From contig CM073569.1 of NCBI GenBank assembly GCA_037074615.1, positions 4,718,001 through 4,782,000 of the forward strand: 64,000 bases of DNA, given 5' to 3'. Every line of letters starts with the position of its first letter. Within the stretch, counting starts at the first letter, position 1. Source of the DNA: Leucaena leucocephala. Taxonomy: Eukaryota; Streptophyta; Magnoliopsida; Fabales; Fabaceae. The notes below the pieces were generated by a model. It was not told the DNA's origin and made no database searches. It saw only the letters and a list, made by a program, of their open reading frames with translations. Below, piece after piece: positions 45,506 through 56,777 of the stretch. A program made the translations under genes and the position numbers.

Positions 45506-46521
45506 TTTTTTTTTTGTAAAAAAAATTTGGATAGGGATTGGGCTTACCCACGATCCAAGGGTAAGGCGAAGTCTCACTTTCTTCTATATGATACTAATGT
45601 CAGGCAGAGCAAACCATCTATTACCCTTAGGCATAAACCTTAGGGGTGTTCATAGTGCCCGGTGGCCCGGTCCGCCCGCCCGAGCCCGGTAAAAAATCGC
45701 CCGGCCCGGCCCTAAAAAAAGTGCCCAAAATATATTTGGGCAGGGCCGGGCCGGGCCAGTTGTCGGGCCGGGCCGGGCACCGGGCAGGGCATGCTGCCCT
45801 GCCCATTTGGCCCGGCCCTATATATATATATTTATTTATTATTTTTTTAATTTTTTTCTTAACTTATTTTATTTGTAATTTTACACTTTTCACTTTAACT
45901 GGCAACTCTCCTTGCTCATTTTTAAAATATTAAACATAACTTTTATATTTATGTAGATACCAAAGTTGCTCCTCTGCTTTACTTGCCAAGTATTCAATTT
46001 TTTGTGTTACAATAACGCTACAAATATCCGACCTCTATATATTTTAATATTTCTTTTTTATATATGTAATAGACTTTGAGACTTTAATTACTATTTTTTT
46101 GATACCTTATTCTTAGTGAATTATATATATTATTTAACTCTTAAAAATATAAATATGATATTATTTTATAAGTTCATGATAGCAGATTTTTTTCTCACAA
46201 TATGAGCAGGACATCACTATTTGGGCATGCCCAGCCCGCCCATGCCCAGCCCGCATATGCCCAGCCCGAATTGGTTAGGGCTTTTACCGGGCAGGGCCGG
46301 GCATCGGGCTGCAAAATGCAGCCCATGATTTTTCCGGGCAGGGCACCGGGCAGGGGGGCTGCCCTGCCCAACCCGGCCCATGCACACCCCTAATAAACCT
46401 AGGTACCCAAGAGCTAAGATGCCTCTACAAGCGCCACAACTGGAACCATAACAAAATAGTATTCCTTAGAGATCGAACACGCTCCAAATAGTCGTATGTC
46501 TCACTATTTTTAGGTAAACTA
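45506..46521 (-). mobile_element. SINE family 2 copy split by a hAT-like insertion
   Basis: The tail half lies at about 45506-45640 (CCACGATCCAAGGGTAAGGC, GATACTAATGTCAGGCAGAG) and the head half at about 46393-46521 (CCTAGGTACCCAAGAGCTAA, a B-box-like GTTCGATC on the minus strand, and the GTATGTCTCAC start region). The hAT-like element at 45641-46392 sits between them with the duplicated ATAAACCT. Joined length is about 264 bp, equal to the intact copy at 50316-50584. The SINE is therefore older than the hAT insertion. Confidence 0.8.
45641..46392. mobile_element. hAT-like non-autonomous element (copy B)
   Basis: Starts TAGGGGTGTTCATAG and ends GCACACCCCTA. It is flanked by a perfect 8-bp duplication ATAAACCT (45633-45640, 46393-46400). 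GC-rich ends carry GGGCCGGGCC/GCCCGGCCC words around an AT-rich 350-bp core that resembles, in reverse, the core of copy A. It inserted into a family 2 SINE. Frames across the GC-rich ends (45646-45933, 46202-46393) are not genes. Confidence 0.88.
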
Positions 46522-47250
46522 ATGAGAGTTGGGTCTAACGAAAGGGGCTAATCTTCATAATGTGACGAATTAAGATTTAAATTCTTGTTATGAGATATAT
46601 TTAATACCCATCTCAAATATCTCATAATTAATAGGAGAATACATGCTTAGCAAAAGAACTCAAACCATAGGAGAATAAATTATGTCATTTTAAGTAAGGA
46701 TATATTTATGACCTATTGGGTTGAGTTCAGAGGAAAGAGCTAATCATTCATAATATATCAAATCAAGATTTAAATTATAGTTATAAGATGTGTTTATATT
46801 TGGTGTCTCCAATAAAATTGATTATAATAATAAAAAAAAGATACGTGCTTAGAAAAAAAAATATTACCAATACGGAGCGTTTCATCATAAGCTGATAATC
46901 AAGATCATTATTGACAAAGAAAAATAAAAAGGATAAGGAACATAAATCTCTCTGAGCCTGATTTTAAGGAAATAATAACTCCAGGAAAAAGTAGAGTTTA
47001 GTATTATGAGCAATTAGTGGATCATTTAATTACTTAGTTAAGATGATACTATAAAAGTCTACCAACGTTTCATTTTTGACCCTATTCATTAGAATACTCC
47101 TTTCCTATGCATAATTAATTCTTTTTACAAGTTTTAAATAATTAAGGGGTAAAATGGTTCAATTGTTAAAAAATTTGACAAAACCCTTTATATTGTAGAC
47201 TAAAATGAAACTATAGAAGACCTTTTATAAAAATAGAAAAGACCAACAAA
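46522..47250. other. Repeat-derived intergenic DNA
   Basis: Two diverged related segments (about 46525-46640 and 46725-46850; shared CTAATC.TTCATAAT, AAGATTTAAATT.T.GTTAT) look like old tandem or SINE-derived pieces. No gene was seen. Confidence 0.35.
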
Positions 47251-47254
47251 CAAA

Positions 47255-47630
47255 AATTAGTTTAGTTGATAAAAAATTAGATTATAACTCATAAAAATAT
47301 GAGTTTAGATTTCGTTATCAGTATGAGAATATTGTTAGTGAGCGTTATATAAATATCTCTGTAAGTATTTTTTAACCCTAATGACATATTCTAACTTTAA
47401 TAAGTCCCCAAACCCAATTTATTTAAATTTTTTGTCATAAAAAAATGAAGGGATTGGATAAGCACATATCAAACCTCAATTTGTAACCAAATTCAGATTT
47501 GATACATGATAATTTTATTGATAGATAATTTATAAATATTTTTATAAACGCTCTTTAAATCTAGATATCATGATTTGACCTTAGTAAACTCTCATAACTC
47601 AATTCACTGTTTTTTTTTTAAAAAAAATTG
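47255..47630 (+). mobile_element. Two adjacent SINE family 3 copies
   Basis: Copy one is about 47255-47440 (TTAGTTTAGTTGATAAAAAA head, then ATGAGTTTAGATTTCG, tail TTTTTTGTCATAAAAAAATG). Copy two is about 47458-47630 (ATAGATAATTTATAAATATT, AACGCTCTTTAAATCTAGAT). Both end in A- or T-rich tails. The head contains weak A- and B-box-like motifs, so a tRNA origin is only suggested. Confidence 0.4.
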
Positions 47631-48004
47631 AAGTTTTAGGCCTACAATGTTCAAATAGTTCGCTCAACATACATAGTAATAATTTTCTATAAATAGTAAC
47701 GTAAGACATCATTTGAGAAGAGAACGCACGAAATCATTTGAACTAATTGTGATTAGTAATTTGAGGTCGTGACTTTATTATTAATATGCGAGTAAAAGTA
47801 AAGGTCATCTGCATCTATAAATATTATCCATTACGATGACCTTGATTGTACTTTTCAAAGTTTCAACCTTCAAAAGACATATAGGAGAGTATAGTTCTTT
47901 AAAAAGTGTTCAAACTAGTTCAAATTCTAAGCTTTATGTTGAAACGGTTAAAACATTATCCACATGGACGAGTATTTCTCAGTGTAATATATATTTAATT
48001 ACAT

Positions 48005-48220
48005 ATAAAATATTATTTTGTTGTGTTCAATTTGTTGTGATTTTAATCATAGCATTTTGGGAGATATCCTAATTTTTTAGTGTCTAAGTTTACGTTTGAG
48101 TGTAATAGACAGCTCGCTCTATTCGACATTAGTATCACCTAAGAGGAAGAGAGATTTCACCATGTCCTTAGATTGTAGATAAATTTAACTTTTTTTTAAA
48201 AAAAATTATATAAAAAAAAC
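48005..48220 (+). mobile_element. SINE family 2, 5'-truncated diverged copy
   Basis: Body from TTTTGTTGTG through GACAGCTCGCTCTATTCGAC and CCTAAGAGGAAGAGAGATTT to an A-rich tail near 48200-48220. It is more diverged than the other family 2 copies and lacks the tRNA-like head. Confidence 0.5.
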
Positions 48221-50308
48221 TACATATAAAATATATCTATATAAAAATATTATATACCGGTCAAAAAAATCGTACCTACCCAAAGATATGAGTTTTTAAA
48301 TAATTTTGAATAATAAATTTTATAACATGAGATTTTTAGCATTTTTTTTATTTTTAATCCAAAATAAAACATATTCATTTAGAATTATGTAAAGGGACGT
48401 CCCGAGTTTGTAACACCAAACTATAAAGCTATATTTGAAGGCATATATGTTGAAGTGACATGACTCTTCCTTGGAAGTGAAGAAAATCTGTCTGTTTTAG
48501 AAACAAAAGCCCCTCATCTTGAAAGTTGGTGCAATATCAACAAATAATGAGGCCAGAAAATACCCCCCAAAAAAATTATTTTTCTTTAATTCTATGATTA
48601 ATATTCATATTAGGAATAAAAAAATATTCAACCAAAAGAAAATATCATACCACATCTTAATCAAGGATTACAAAAAAGCTTTAAGAATTAGAAAACCCTT
48701 TATAATAATAAGGACTAGTGTGTATTTGTCATGACTGAAATATTAGGTCATATGATTGTAATTTCTATACCATTTTTTTATAAATTATTATTATTATTAT
48801 TGCAATAATTATTCTGGAAAAAAAGAGATAGGTATCGTTTTCCTGGACTCTTGATATGAGAATAACTGGTCAATAAATATAATTATTGAAAACATCAATT
48901 TAAAGTTAATTAATTAGCTGAACGATCCAACTTGCCCGTTGGTTTCTATTTAAGGAGCGGAGCGGAGGTAGTTGTACCCATAAATTGATTTAACGAGTTA
49001 TTGCTATCGCATTACATCAAAATCAAATCCTCAAATTAACAATTTGGCAAAAGCGAATTTTTGCTCTTCTAAATTTATATAAAATTTTTATTTAGTCTTT
49101 TAATTTTATAAAATATCTTTTTAATCTTCTAATTATCATAACATTATTAGTGTCAAATAATATTTTTTATATATTAATCATTGTTATTTTTTAAAATTAA
49201 ATTTAATATGTTAACATTTAAAAATATTTTATGGATATTTAAAATTTTAATATATGTATTTTTTATTATTAAAACTAATAGTTTAAAGTTATATAAAGTT
49301 ATAGTCTCATAGAGGATTGAAAACACAATTTATAATAAAATTAAATAATAAAAGTGGAATGTCATTTATTCAAAGATTTTTATGCGATTGTCATTTATTC
49401 TAAAATCTCAGTCCCAAATTTTTGGGACCTTGGAGTTTTCTAGACGTCGAATTTTCTTTTATTTATTTTAGGAATTTATTAATATCAGCCGAAAAGAAAA
49501 TCTTGAGCCGAAATAAATAATCACATGGGAATCGAGTCTTTATTTATTTTTTTTAAATTTAATTACATAAATCATGCTGATGATGGTGAGATTCATATTT
49601 AAAAAATGGAAAATTTTTAGATACATTTATTTTGGCATTTCAACCTAACTTTGGCTTGTCTCTTGTAAAATTCAACGTATCATGAATTACCAAGAGAGCA
49701 GTGGGAAAACAAATGTCTTAAATTTAATTTTATAATTTTTGAGAGGTCGGCTGGTAATTATCAGAAAAGACAAATCTGAAATGTATGATGGTCATCCCAA
49801 CAATTGTTCAGAAAATCTTCGCAGAAAATTTTATCCGATACACTCGATTAATCATTTTTATATAATAACATGAATTTATATAATTTTAAGAAAATCAAAT
49901 AAAGTTTGAGTAATTTATTTTTTATTTTTAGAATTTCTATAATTATTTTATTTAAATAATATATCTTTTAAAAGTGAGTTATACTTATATTAAAAATATA
50001 CCGGGGTAACATTGATGGGAATCATGATAAGAAGTCAAGTCAATCAACCCCACCCTGGGCCACACCCCTCTTGATCACACTTTGTGGGGCCCCTCACATC
50101 TAAAGTCTTCGAAATGACCAAATCATCCCCCTTCCCAATGCCCTTCGCTCTTTTTCCATGATTCTCACCCTCCTCATCCCGGGTCCCACTCCATTCACAC
50201 CCTCAACATTTTCCCTTCTTCTTTTCTATTTCTAATTAATTATTATTGTTAGGATAAAAAAATTTCTCATAAACTATTAAAATTATAATAAAGTGATAAT
50301 TAATAAGA
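48221..50308. other. Intergenic DNA, no gene recognised
   Basis: AT-rich to about 50000. A C/G-richer stretch at 50030-50220 has no coding similarity and might be a promoter relic. No RNA gene was found. Confidence 0.4.
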
Positions 50309-50315
50309 GACGAAT

Positions 50316-50584
50316 GTTTTTTTTTGTTATAAATTTTTTAGAAAGAGATCGAACTCACTCACAATCTAAAGGTAGGGTGAAATTTTCTTTCCTCCTAAGT
50401 GATACCAATATCGAGCAGGGCGAGTCGTCTATTACTCTCAAGCATAAATTTAGGTACCTAAGAATTAGGATGCCTCCCCAAACGTCGAGACTGAAATCAC
50501 AATAAAATAATACTCTCTAGGATTTAAACACATTCTAAATAATCGTATGTCTCATCCTTTCATTAGTTGAACCCACGAATAATT
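50316..50584 (-). mobile_element. SINE family 2, near full-length copy
   Basis: Read on the minus strand: tRNA-like head (GGGTTCAACTAATGAAAGGA), body with GACTCGCCCTGCTCGATATT, and A-tail (T-run at 50318-50325). The direct repeat GACGAAT flanks it (50309-50315, 50585-50591). At 269 bp it defines the family length. The B box is decayed (GTTTAAATCC), so it is probably not transcribed. Confidence 0.75.
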
Positions 50585-50607
50585 GACGAATATTATTTTG
50601 GATAGAC

Positions 50608-51205
50608 TGCCCTACAATTGGGGGATTTGGATCTTCTCAGAAGCATTCCTCTCATAATCCCTCAGAATCATTTATCTCCTCTTCTTTTATCCATCCCTTT
50701 CAAAAAAAAAAAAAAAACCTCATCTTCCTTTATGCATCCGTTTCCCTCTTTTAAATACAAAAAATGTTTAAAAAAACTGTTCTTTCAAAAAACATTTTTT
50801 TACAAAAAAACTGTTTTTCAAAAAACAATTTAAAAATGTTTTTTTAAAAAATTAAAAAAATACAATTTTAAAAAAAATTCAAAAACACTTTTTTAAAGTA
50901 TTTTTAAAAAAATTGTTTTTTAAAAAACTTTTTTTTTTTAAATATTTTTTAAAAAACACTTTAAAATGGTGTTTTTAAAAGAATTTCAAAAATACAATTT
51001 TAAAAAAAATTGAAAAACACTTTTTTAAAGTGTTTTTAAAAACTAAAAAAAAAAAACGTTTAAAAGAGTGGTTTGCGGATGCATAAGTTTTTTTTTTTTT
51101 GAAAGGGGAGGGATAAAAGAAGAGGAGTTAAGGTGATTCTGAGGGATTCTGAGAAAAATATTTCTGAGAGGATTCAAATCCACAATTGGGTCTGTCTGCT
51201 TCAAA
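50608..51205. mobile_element. Hairpin MITE with long inverted arms
   Basis: Left arm (about 50608-50760) and right arm (about 51055-51205) are inverted copies. The shared landmarks are CAATTG, TCTCAGAAGCATTCCTCTCA, CTCCTCTTCTTTTATCC, TTTC plus a long A-run, and TTATGCATCCG. The 300-bp interior alternates runs of A and T (GTTTTTTAAAAAAC type) and is itself self-complementary. No coding capacity. The element could fold into one long hairpin and might be a source of small RNAs. The target duplication is unclear. Confidence 0.7.
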
Positions 51206-52150
51206 GACCAGTCCTAGTAACATTGTACTCTATCTTTAGGCCTGCCCCAAATACATCAAGTTTAGGAGCAAAAGGCAAGAAGCTATGTTGAGGATAAAGA
51301 GATTTGAATCCTAATATTTTATGAGATGAAACCAAAACTTGAATTGAAGCTATGATGTATTTATTAGTAGATTAACACTTTTTTTTGTAAGAATATATTT
51401 TTATTTAAGCATTATTTTTCTATGATTATATATAAATATTTTTAATTAAATACTATTATTTTAATCGTTCGATTCCAATTTAATCTTAACCCATGGATAA
51501 CTATTTTAATACTTTAAATAAAATGAGGGGAAAATTTTCAAGTGAAATATAACACCTTATTGACAATAAAGATTAATATCTCCCATAACATATAAGATCA
51601 TTATTGCATGCAATCTAGAGTTTATAAGAGTATATTTACACATAATACAACATTTATTTTTAAAATTTATTAATATAATAAATAAAGTTTACAATGATTT
51701 ATTTCCCCTAATGCATCACAATATTGATAGAATAAAAAACTACCTGGTAACCAGATCACTGTTAGTATGTGCGCGCGCGCATATAATAAATTTGGGAATT
51801 TGGAATTGCTAGTATTTGAATTTACATGTCATGATATATTAGCTAAATGTAGATTAGTAAATCTTAAAAATATTTTGTACAGATCAAAAGAGAAAATTAA
51901 TAATAGTAATAATAATAATAATAATATAATATTATATGTAAAGTTAATCTTACAACAAGTAAATATTTTTCTTTTAATATCAATATATCTACGGCTATTA
52001 CAATAAGTTCATAAGTCTCATAAAATGGTGCAATTTATTTTGGACTTTGTCAAAGTACACCGAACCATTATTTCAGTGTTTACAGGAGTATGGGGAATAA
52101 TTTAATTAATGACAAATGTTCTTAATATTTTTTAAGTAGTAAGTTGCAAA
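51206..52150. other. AT-rich intergenic DNA, nothing recognised
   Basis: Includes a short CG/TA alternating stretch at 51768-51785 (GTGCGCGCGCGCATATA) and an AAT microsatellite at 51900-51925. No coding region. Confidence 0.45.
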
Positions 52151-52376
52151 TACTTATCCAATTCTTAATATAAAATTTAACCGTAAAATTAATATTAATC
52201 ATAAATATAAAATTTATTTTTTATATTTATCATAATATTGACACTTCCTAATATAATAAAGTAAGAAAGAGATGGAGGGAGTTAAAAAAAATAATTATAA
52301 TATAATTAATTTTTTTAATGAAATTAAATTAATTAAATATTTTATGTATAAATGACTAAATTAGTATAGATTAAGA
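52151..52376. mobile_element. Stowaway-like MITE copy 4
   Basis: Left TACTTATCCAATTCTTAATA and right TATAAATGACTAAATTAGTA are imperfect inverted counterparts with TA borders. The interior (GAAAGAGATGGAGGGAGTTA) matches the family. Confidence 0.5.
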
Positions 52377-54849
52377 TAACCGTATTTTTTTATAGGCAAA
52401 TGGACCCCCTCTCAGCCTCTCCCCATAAGTCACTCCTATATTTTGCAATTAATATTTTTTGAGGACTCAGCAATAATTAAATTGATTTTCAAAGACTTCA
52501 ATGTCATTTGTGCTATCTCATAAAAATAAGTAATAATTTGAATAATCGTATAATTTTGAAATATGCGGAGGACAAATTCTACTAAAGGCATAATAAAGGA
52601 GAGTTTGACTGTTGAGAAGAAAAATTTGGATTTGATTTGAAGTTATTCCACGAAAGATCCTGCAAGTTGCACCTTAACCCATCTCTCAAGTTAAACTCTC
52701 TCTCGCCGGTCACACGTAATGATATATTTTGGATGCCTATGTTGAAAAGTAACACTAATAGATTCTTCCTCTTGGCAGGCAATTTTTCTAAAATTATTTT
52801 ATAAATTTAAATTTAAAATACTATATTTTATCGGTTAAAATATTTTTTATTAAAATTAATTTAAAATGATCTAACATTGTTATTTTACTAATACAAAATT
52901 CTGACTTTAAAATTTTAAATATGGATAACGCACTATATGATATATTAAATTTATTTTTTAAAAATAATAACTGACAAAAATAATTATTATTAATTACATA
53001 AGGGGACTTGATGGTTAATCGAATTCAATAATTTGCACACACGCTGAGGCTCTTAGTCTTATATCCGATTCCAAATAAATAAGTGGAGTAAATAAATAAA
53101 CAAACATTTTTATTAATTACAAAGAATTTAAAATCAATTACACTGTCGATCAATTTATAATTTCAAAATATTATAAAAGAATATAATAATATGACTCACT
53201 ATCTGGTGTTAAATTTTATAATTAATATTGATATTGATTGAAGGGTACGCATGCCATGAGTTGAGTTATGTGTATTATTTATTTATTTATTTATTTATTT
53301 TTTCACAATAATAAATTTGATTTGATAAATGACAAAACTATGACGAATATAATTCCCAATTATATAGTTTGAGAAATCAGTTTGGAGGCCCAAATACTCT
53401 CCAAACACACCCTAATTAAAAAAAATTAAATATTCAAAAATTTAAGAGTGAAAATTTGATAAGCACATTATAGATTGGTGCGTTAATAATTTATTGGAAA
53501 TATATATGTCGGTAAAATACAAACAATCCAGTCATCGATTCAGTTAAATTAACATGAAAATCAAAACTAAAATAATAATATTAAAATAATGACAAACAAA
53601 GCCACGTTTCCTGAATAAATATGGCAGTGGAGCCCTACCTCAATATTTTATCTGAATTGAATAATTAAAAAAAATAAAACAACACTGCCCATAGAAAAAA
53701 GTACCCCCAAGGCATCTGAATAAACAAAGTGCCATATTAAAGACTCATCTTCACCCTCTGGGCCCCACAAGCTTGCATTTTTAGCCAATCAAACACTGCT
53801 TAATATGGAGTTCTTTTTTTATTATTATTAAAAAAAAGGATACGAAGTTGCTATAATTGTTAATTTATTAGGCTTAATGGATTCTTAACAACTAATAAAT
53901 TAAAGTGTTGTCCTGTTGTTGTGCTTCTTGTCATTTATCCAATCAGGGACACATACTACACGATTATTCCCCAGCGAATACGTTGTTTACCTCTTCTTGT
54001 TTTTTTTTCCTTTTTATAGATGATAAATCCCTGTCATAAAATATATTTTAGAATAATAAAATATTTTGTTTTAGAGTTTTAATTTTGATGTGCAAATGTA
54101 TCTAAAATAGAAGATTAGGATTTTAAGAGGATTTTTTTTAAATAAAAACATCTTTTAATTTTGATATTTTCAATTTTCATTCGAGTTTTGGGGGAAATTA
54201 ATTTTTATTTTTTACTATCAGCCTGTCATGAGAGGAAATTCATAATCTTAAAGGAAAAATTTATACTTTAGGAGAAATAATAGTTTTTTTTTTTAAAAAA
54301 AGGATACTTCCTCCAACACTTAAACTTAGGGTCAAAATAAATTAAGATATTAATTAACTCATATATTGAAGATAAAAAGAATATAAGTCAAGTGTTTTTC
54401 AATAATTAATATAAGAATTAGTTAACTTTTTTTTAGATAAATTAAAAAAATTAAATAATTAATTAATTATAATTAATATAAGAACTAGTTACTAATTTAA
54501 ATAAATTAATAAATATATATTAAAAATTTATCTTGAGTAACTGAATTTATTTATAATTAATTAATTTAATTTTTTGATATATTAAAAAAATTAACTATTT
54601 TTTATATTAAGTATTTTAAAATTTTGATTTACGTGGAGTGATTCATTTTGGCTGAGCCAGCCAGGCTGCAATATGGTAGTGTAATAAATATGAATAAACG
54701 ATTAAAGAGCGTTATGGATTTTGTGTCACATATAAAATATAATACGATGATATCTGTACCAAAAAGCAGGGAAGATGGAGAGAATCTAGACCCGGCCATA
54801 TGTTTTGATATCCTCAAAAACCCAGAAATAAAATTCACTTATTAAAAAA
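52377..54849. other. Intergenic DNA upstream of the DUF863 gene
   Basis: AT-rich, with a TTTA microsatellite at 53275-53302. A segment at about 54340-54620 has several inverted AT motifs resembling decayed MITEs. A GC-richer patch at 53690-53790 may be distal promoter. No other coding region was supported. Confidence 0.4.
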
Positions 54850-55319
54850 AGAAAAAAGAAAAGAAGAGATAGAGAGAGAGAGTGAGAAGCGAAGGAAGAG
54901 AAGAAGTGAAGAAAAAGCAGAGAATAAAAACAGACCGGATGTTGACAAATTTCATGTCACTGTTCTTGGAAGGTCGTTTGTTTGTGTGAAGATTTCTTAT
55001 ATGGGATCTCTCTCTTTTAGAATTTCTCTCTCTAAAAACCTCTGAGAGATAGAGAGAGAGAGGGGGAGAGAGAGTGGCCCAGCAGGTCCAAAACTCCTCT
55101 TTTTGTTCAACCCTGTGACGATCTAAGCTTCTTCAATGTTGTTGCAAAATCGCCCACTTTGTTTTTTTGTGCTATAATTATTGGTTTTAGCAACCTTTTT
55201 GCTCCAACGACTCCAAAAGACTGAATCTCTTTGCTGTATTTGGAGGTCTCTTCAATGGAGGAATCTATCAAGACGGTGACTGAATTTTGAGGAGAGGTGA
55301 TAGGAGATGACGGTCTAAG
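54850..55319 (+). promoter_or_regulatory. DUF863 gene 5' UTR exon (inferred)
   Basis: A purine-rich leader with GAGAGA runs (54868-54885, 55049-55075) ends in CTAAG followed by a GTAAAT donor at 55320. The next acceptor (ATTATCAG, 56768-56775) lies two bases before the start codon, which gives a 5' UTR intron of 1,456 bp. The transcript start is not determined. Confidence 0.5.
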
Positions 55320-56777
55320 GTAAATTTACATTTACTTCCTAACGAATTTCATTATTTTATATTTTTTACTGGATGATGATTTGATAGATTTGGTTTTTGT
55401 ATTTTTATACCTAGTTCTGGTTAGACCACAATAAACATTCTGGGTTCGCAATTCTGCGGCTTATTTCTTCGAACTTCTGGCTGAACTACTTTATTTTTTT
55501 CTCATTTTACTTCCGTGAAACTCGATTCTTAGTTTGAATTCCTGGTCTTCAATTTTATTATTTTAGGTGCTTATTTTATTGTTTATACCTGATATCACGT
55601 TAACTGGATAATTCTTTGCATTGGATCTGTTCCATTAAATTTTGTTGTTTATTCATGTTCTATTTTTCCTACATACTTTCCGTCTCTTTGGGGTTCTTTG
55701 TCAAATGTAATTTCTTCACGGTCTTGCTTTATTCTGTCCAACACATATCTGTCTTAGTCGTACCTAACCTTGTGGAAGATTAGTCTGCCGTATTCTGAGG
55801 CCATTTTCTGCAAATTGGTTAGTAGCTGGTACATTACTATAAGCCTGAAGGGTATTAATCCTGAACCCAACATAAAGAGAAGGAACATGATTGTTATTGT
55901 TTGCCTTTCGGTTTAATTGCTATGACTTCTTGTTCTCTCTAGCTTAGAAGGTACCTATCAGATTAAGCAGTTCTTAGCTTAAGACTCAAGATTATGTGTC
56001 ACTGATTTAAGGTCCTATCTTAGCTAATGTTTCTTCGATCTGATGTAGTATCTCTCTTGTCCTGCTACAAATACGTATGTCATGTATTATTTTACCCTTA
56101 ACTGTGCTGTTGCTGCATTACTATAACTTTCTAGTCTCTTTGTAATTCAGTTAATCTTTTTGGCCTTTTCTTTTCTATTAAATTCTTGTTATAATGTTTA
56201 TGTGGAAGATGAACATGGCTGAATCTAACAAAAGAAGAATATGTGCCGTTCCATTCATGTATTTATTGTAGCACATCTCCATCTGTTTTAATATGTATTT
56301 ATGGGCTTTGAGTATGACCTCATTTAAAAAGGTCACATATTTGCATCATTTATATATGCAGGATTGACAGGGAAAGAATGTTGAAATGGTCACTTGTTTG
56401 TGGAAGTTTTATAGTTAATAACACTTTAAAAGCAAAACGTTAAAATCATACAGGGAACGGGAAATATGTTGAATTTTATTTGGAGATCTGTGGAATATTA
56501 GTGGCTATGCAAAGTTAAATGGTTAAGGAGGTGATTATGCCCTTGTTCTTTTGTGCATGCCTTAGCTTTATTATGCTTAATAACTGAACTGCTGAAAACT
56601 TCTACTAATGAAAAATGAACTGATATGTTTACGAAAAATTTGCTTTATGAGTATGACATGTATAAAGATATTGCATGAATTAGGATATCCTTGGGTTGAA
56701 ATGGTATCTACCTATCAGTTAATGAGTGCTTCCATGGTAAATATCTAACTTACATTCAATTAACTTAATTATCAGAA

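Noticed and set aside
45646..46393. Pro/Gly/Ala/His-rich open frames
   Set aside because: Produced by the GC-rich ends of hAT-like copy B.
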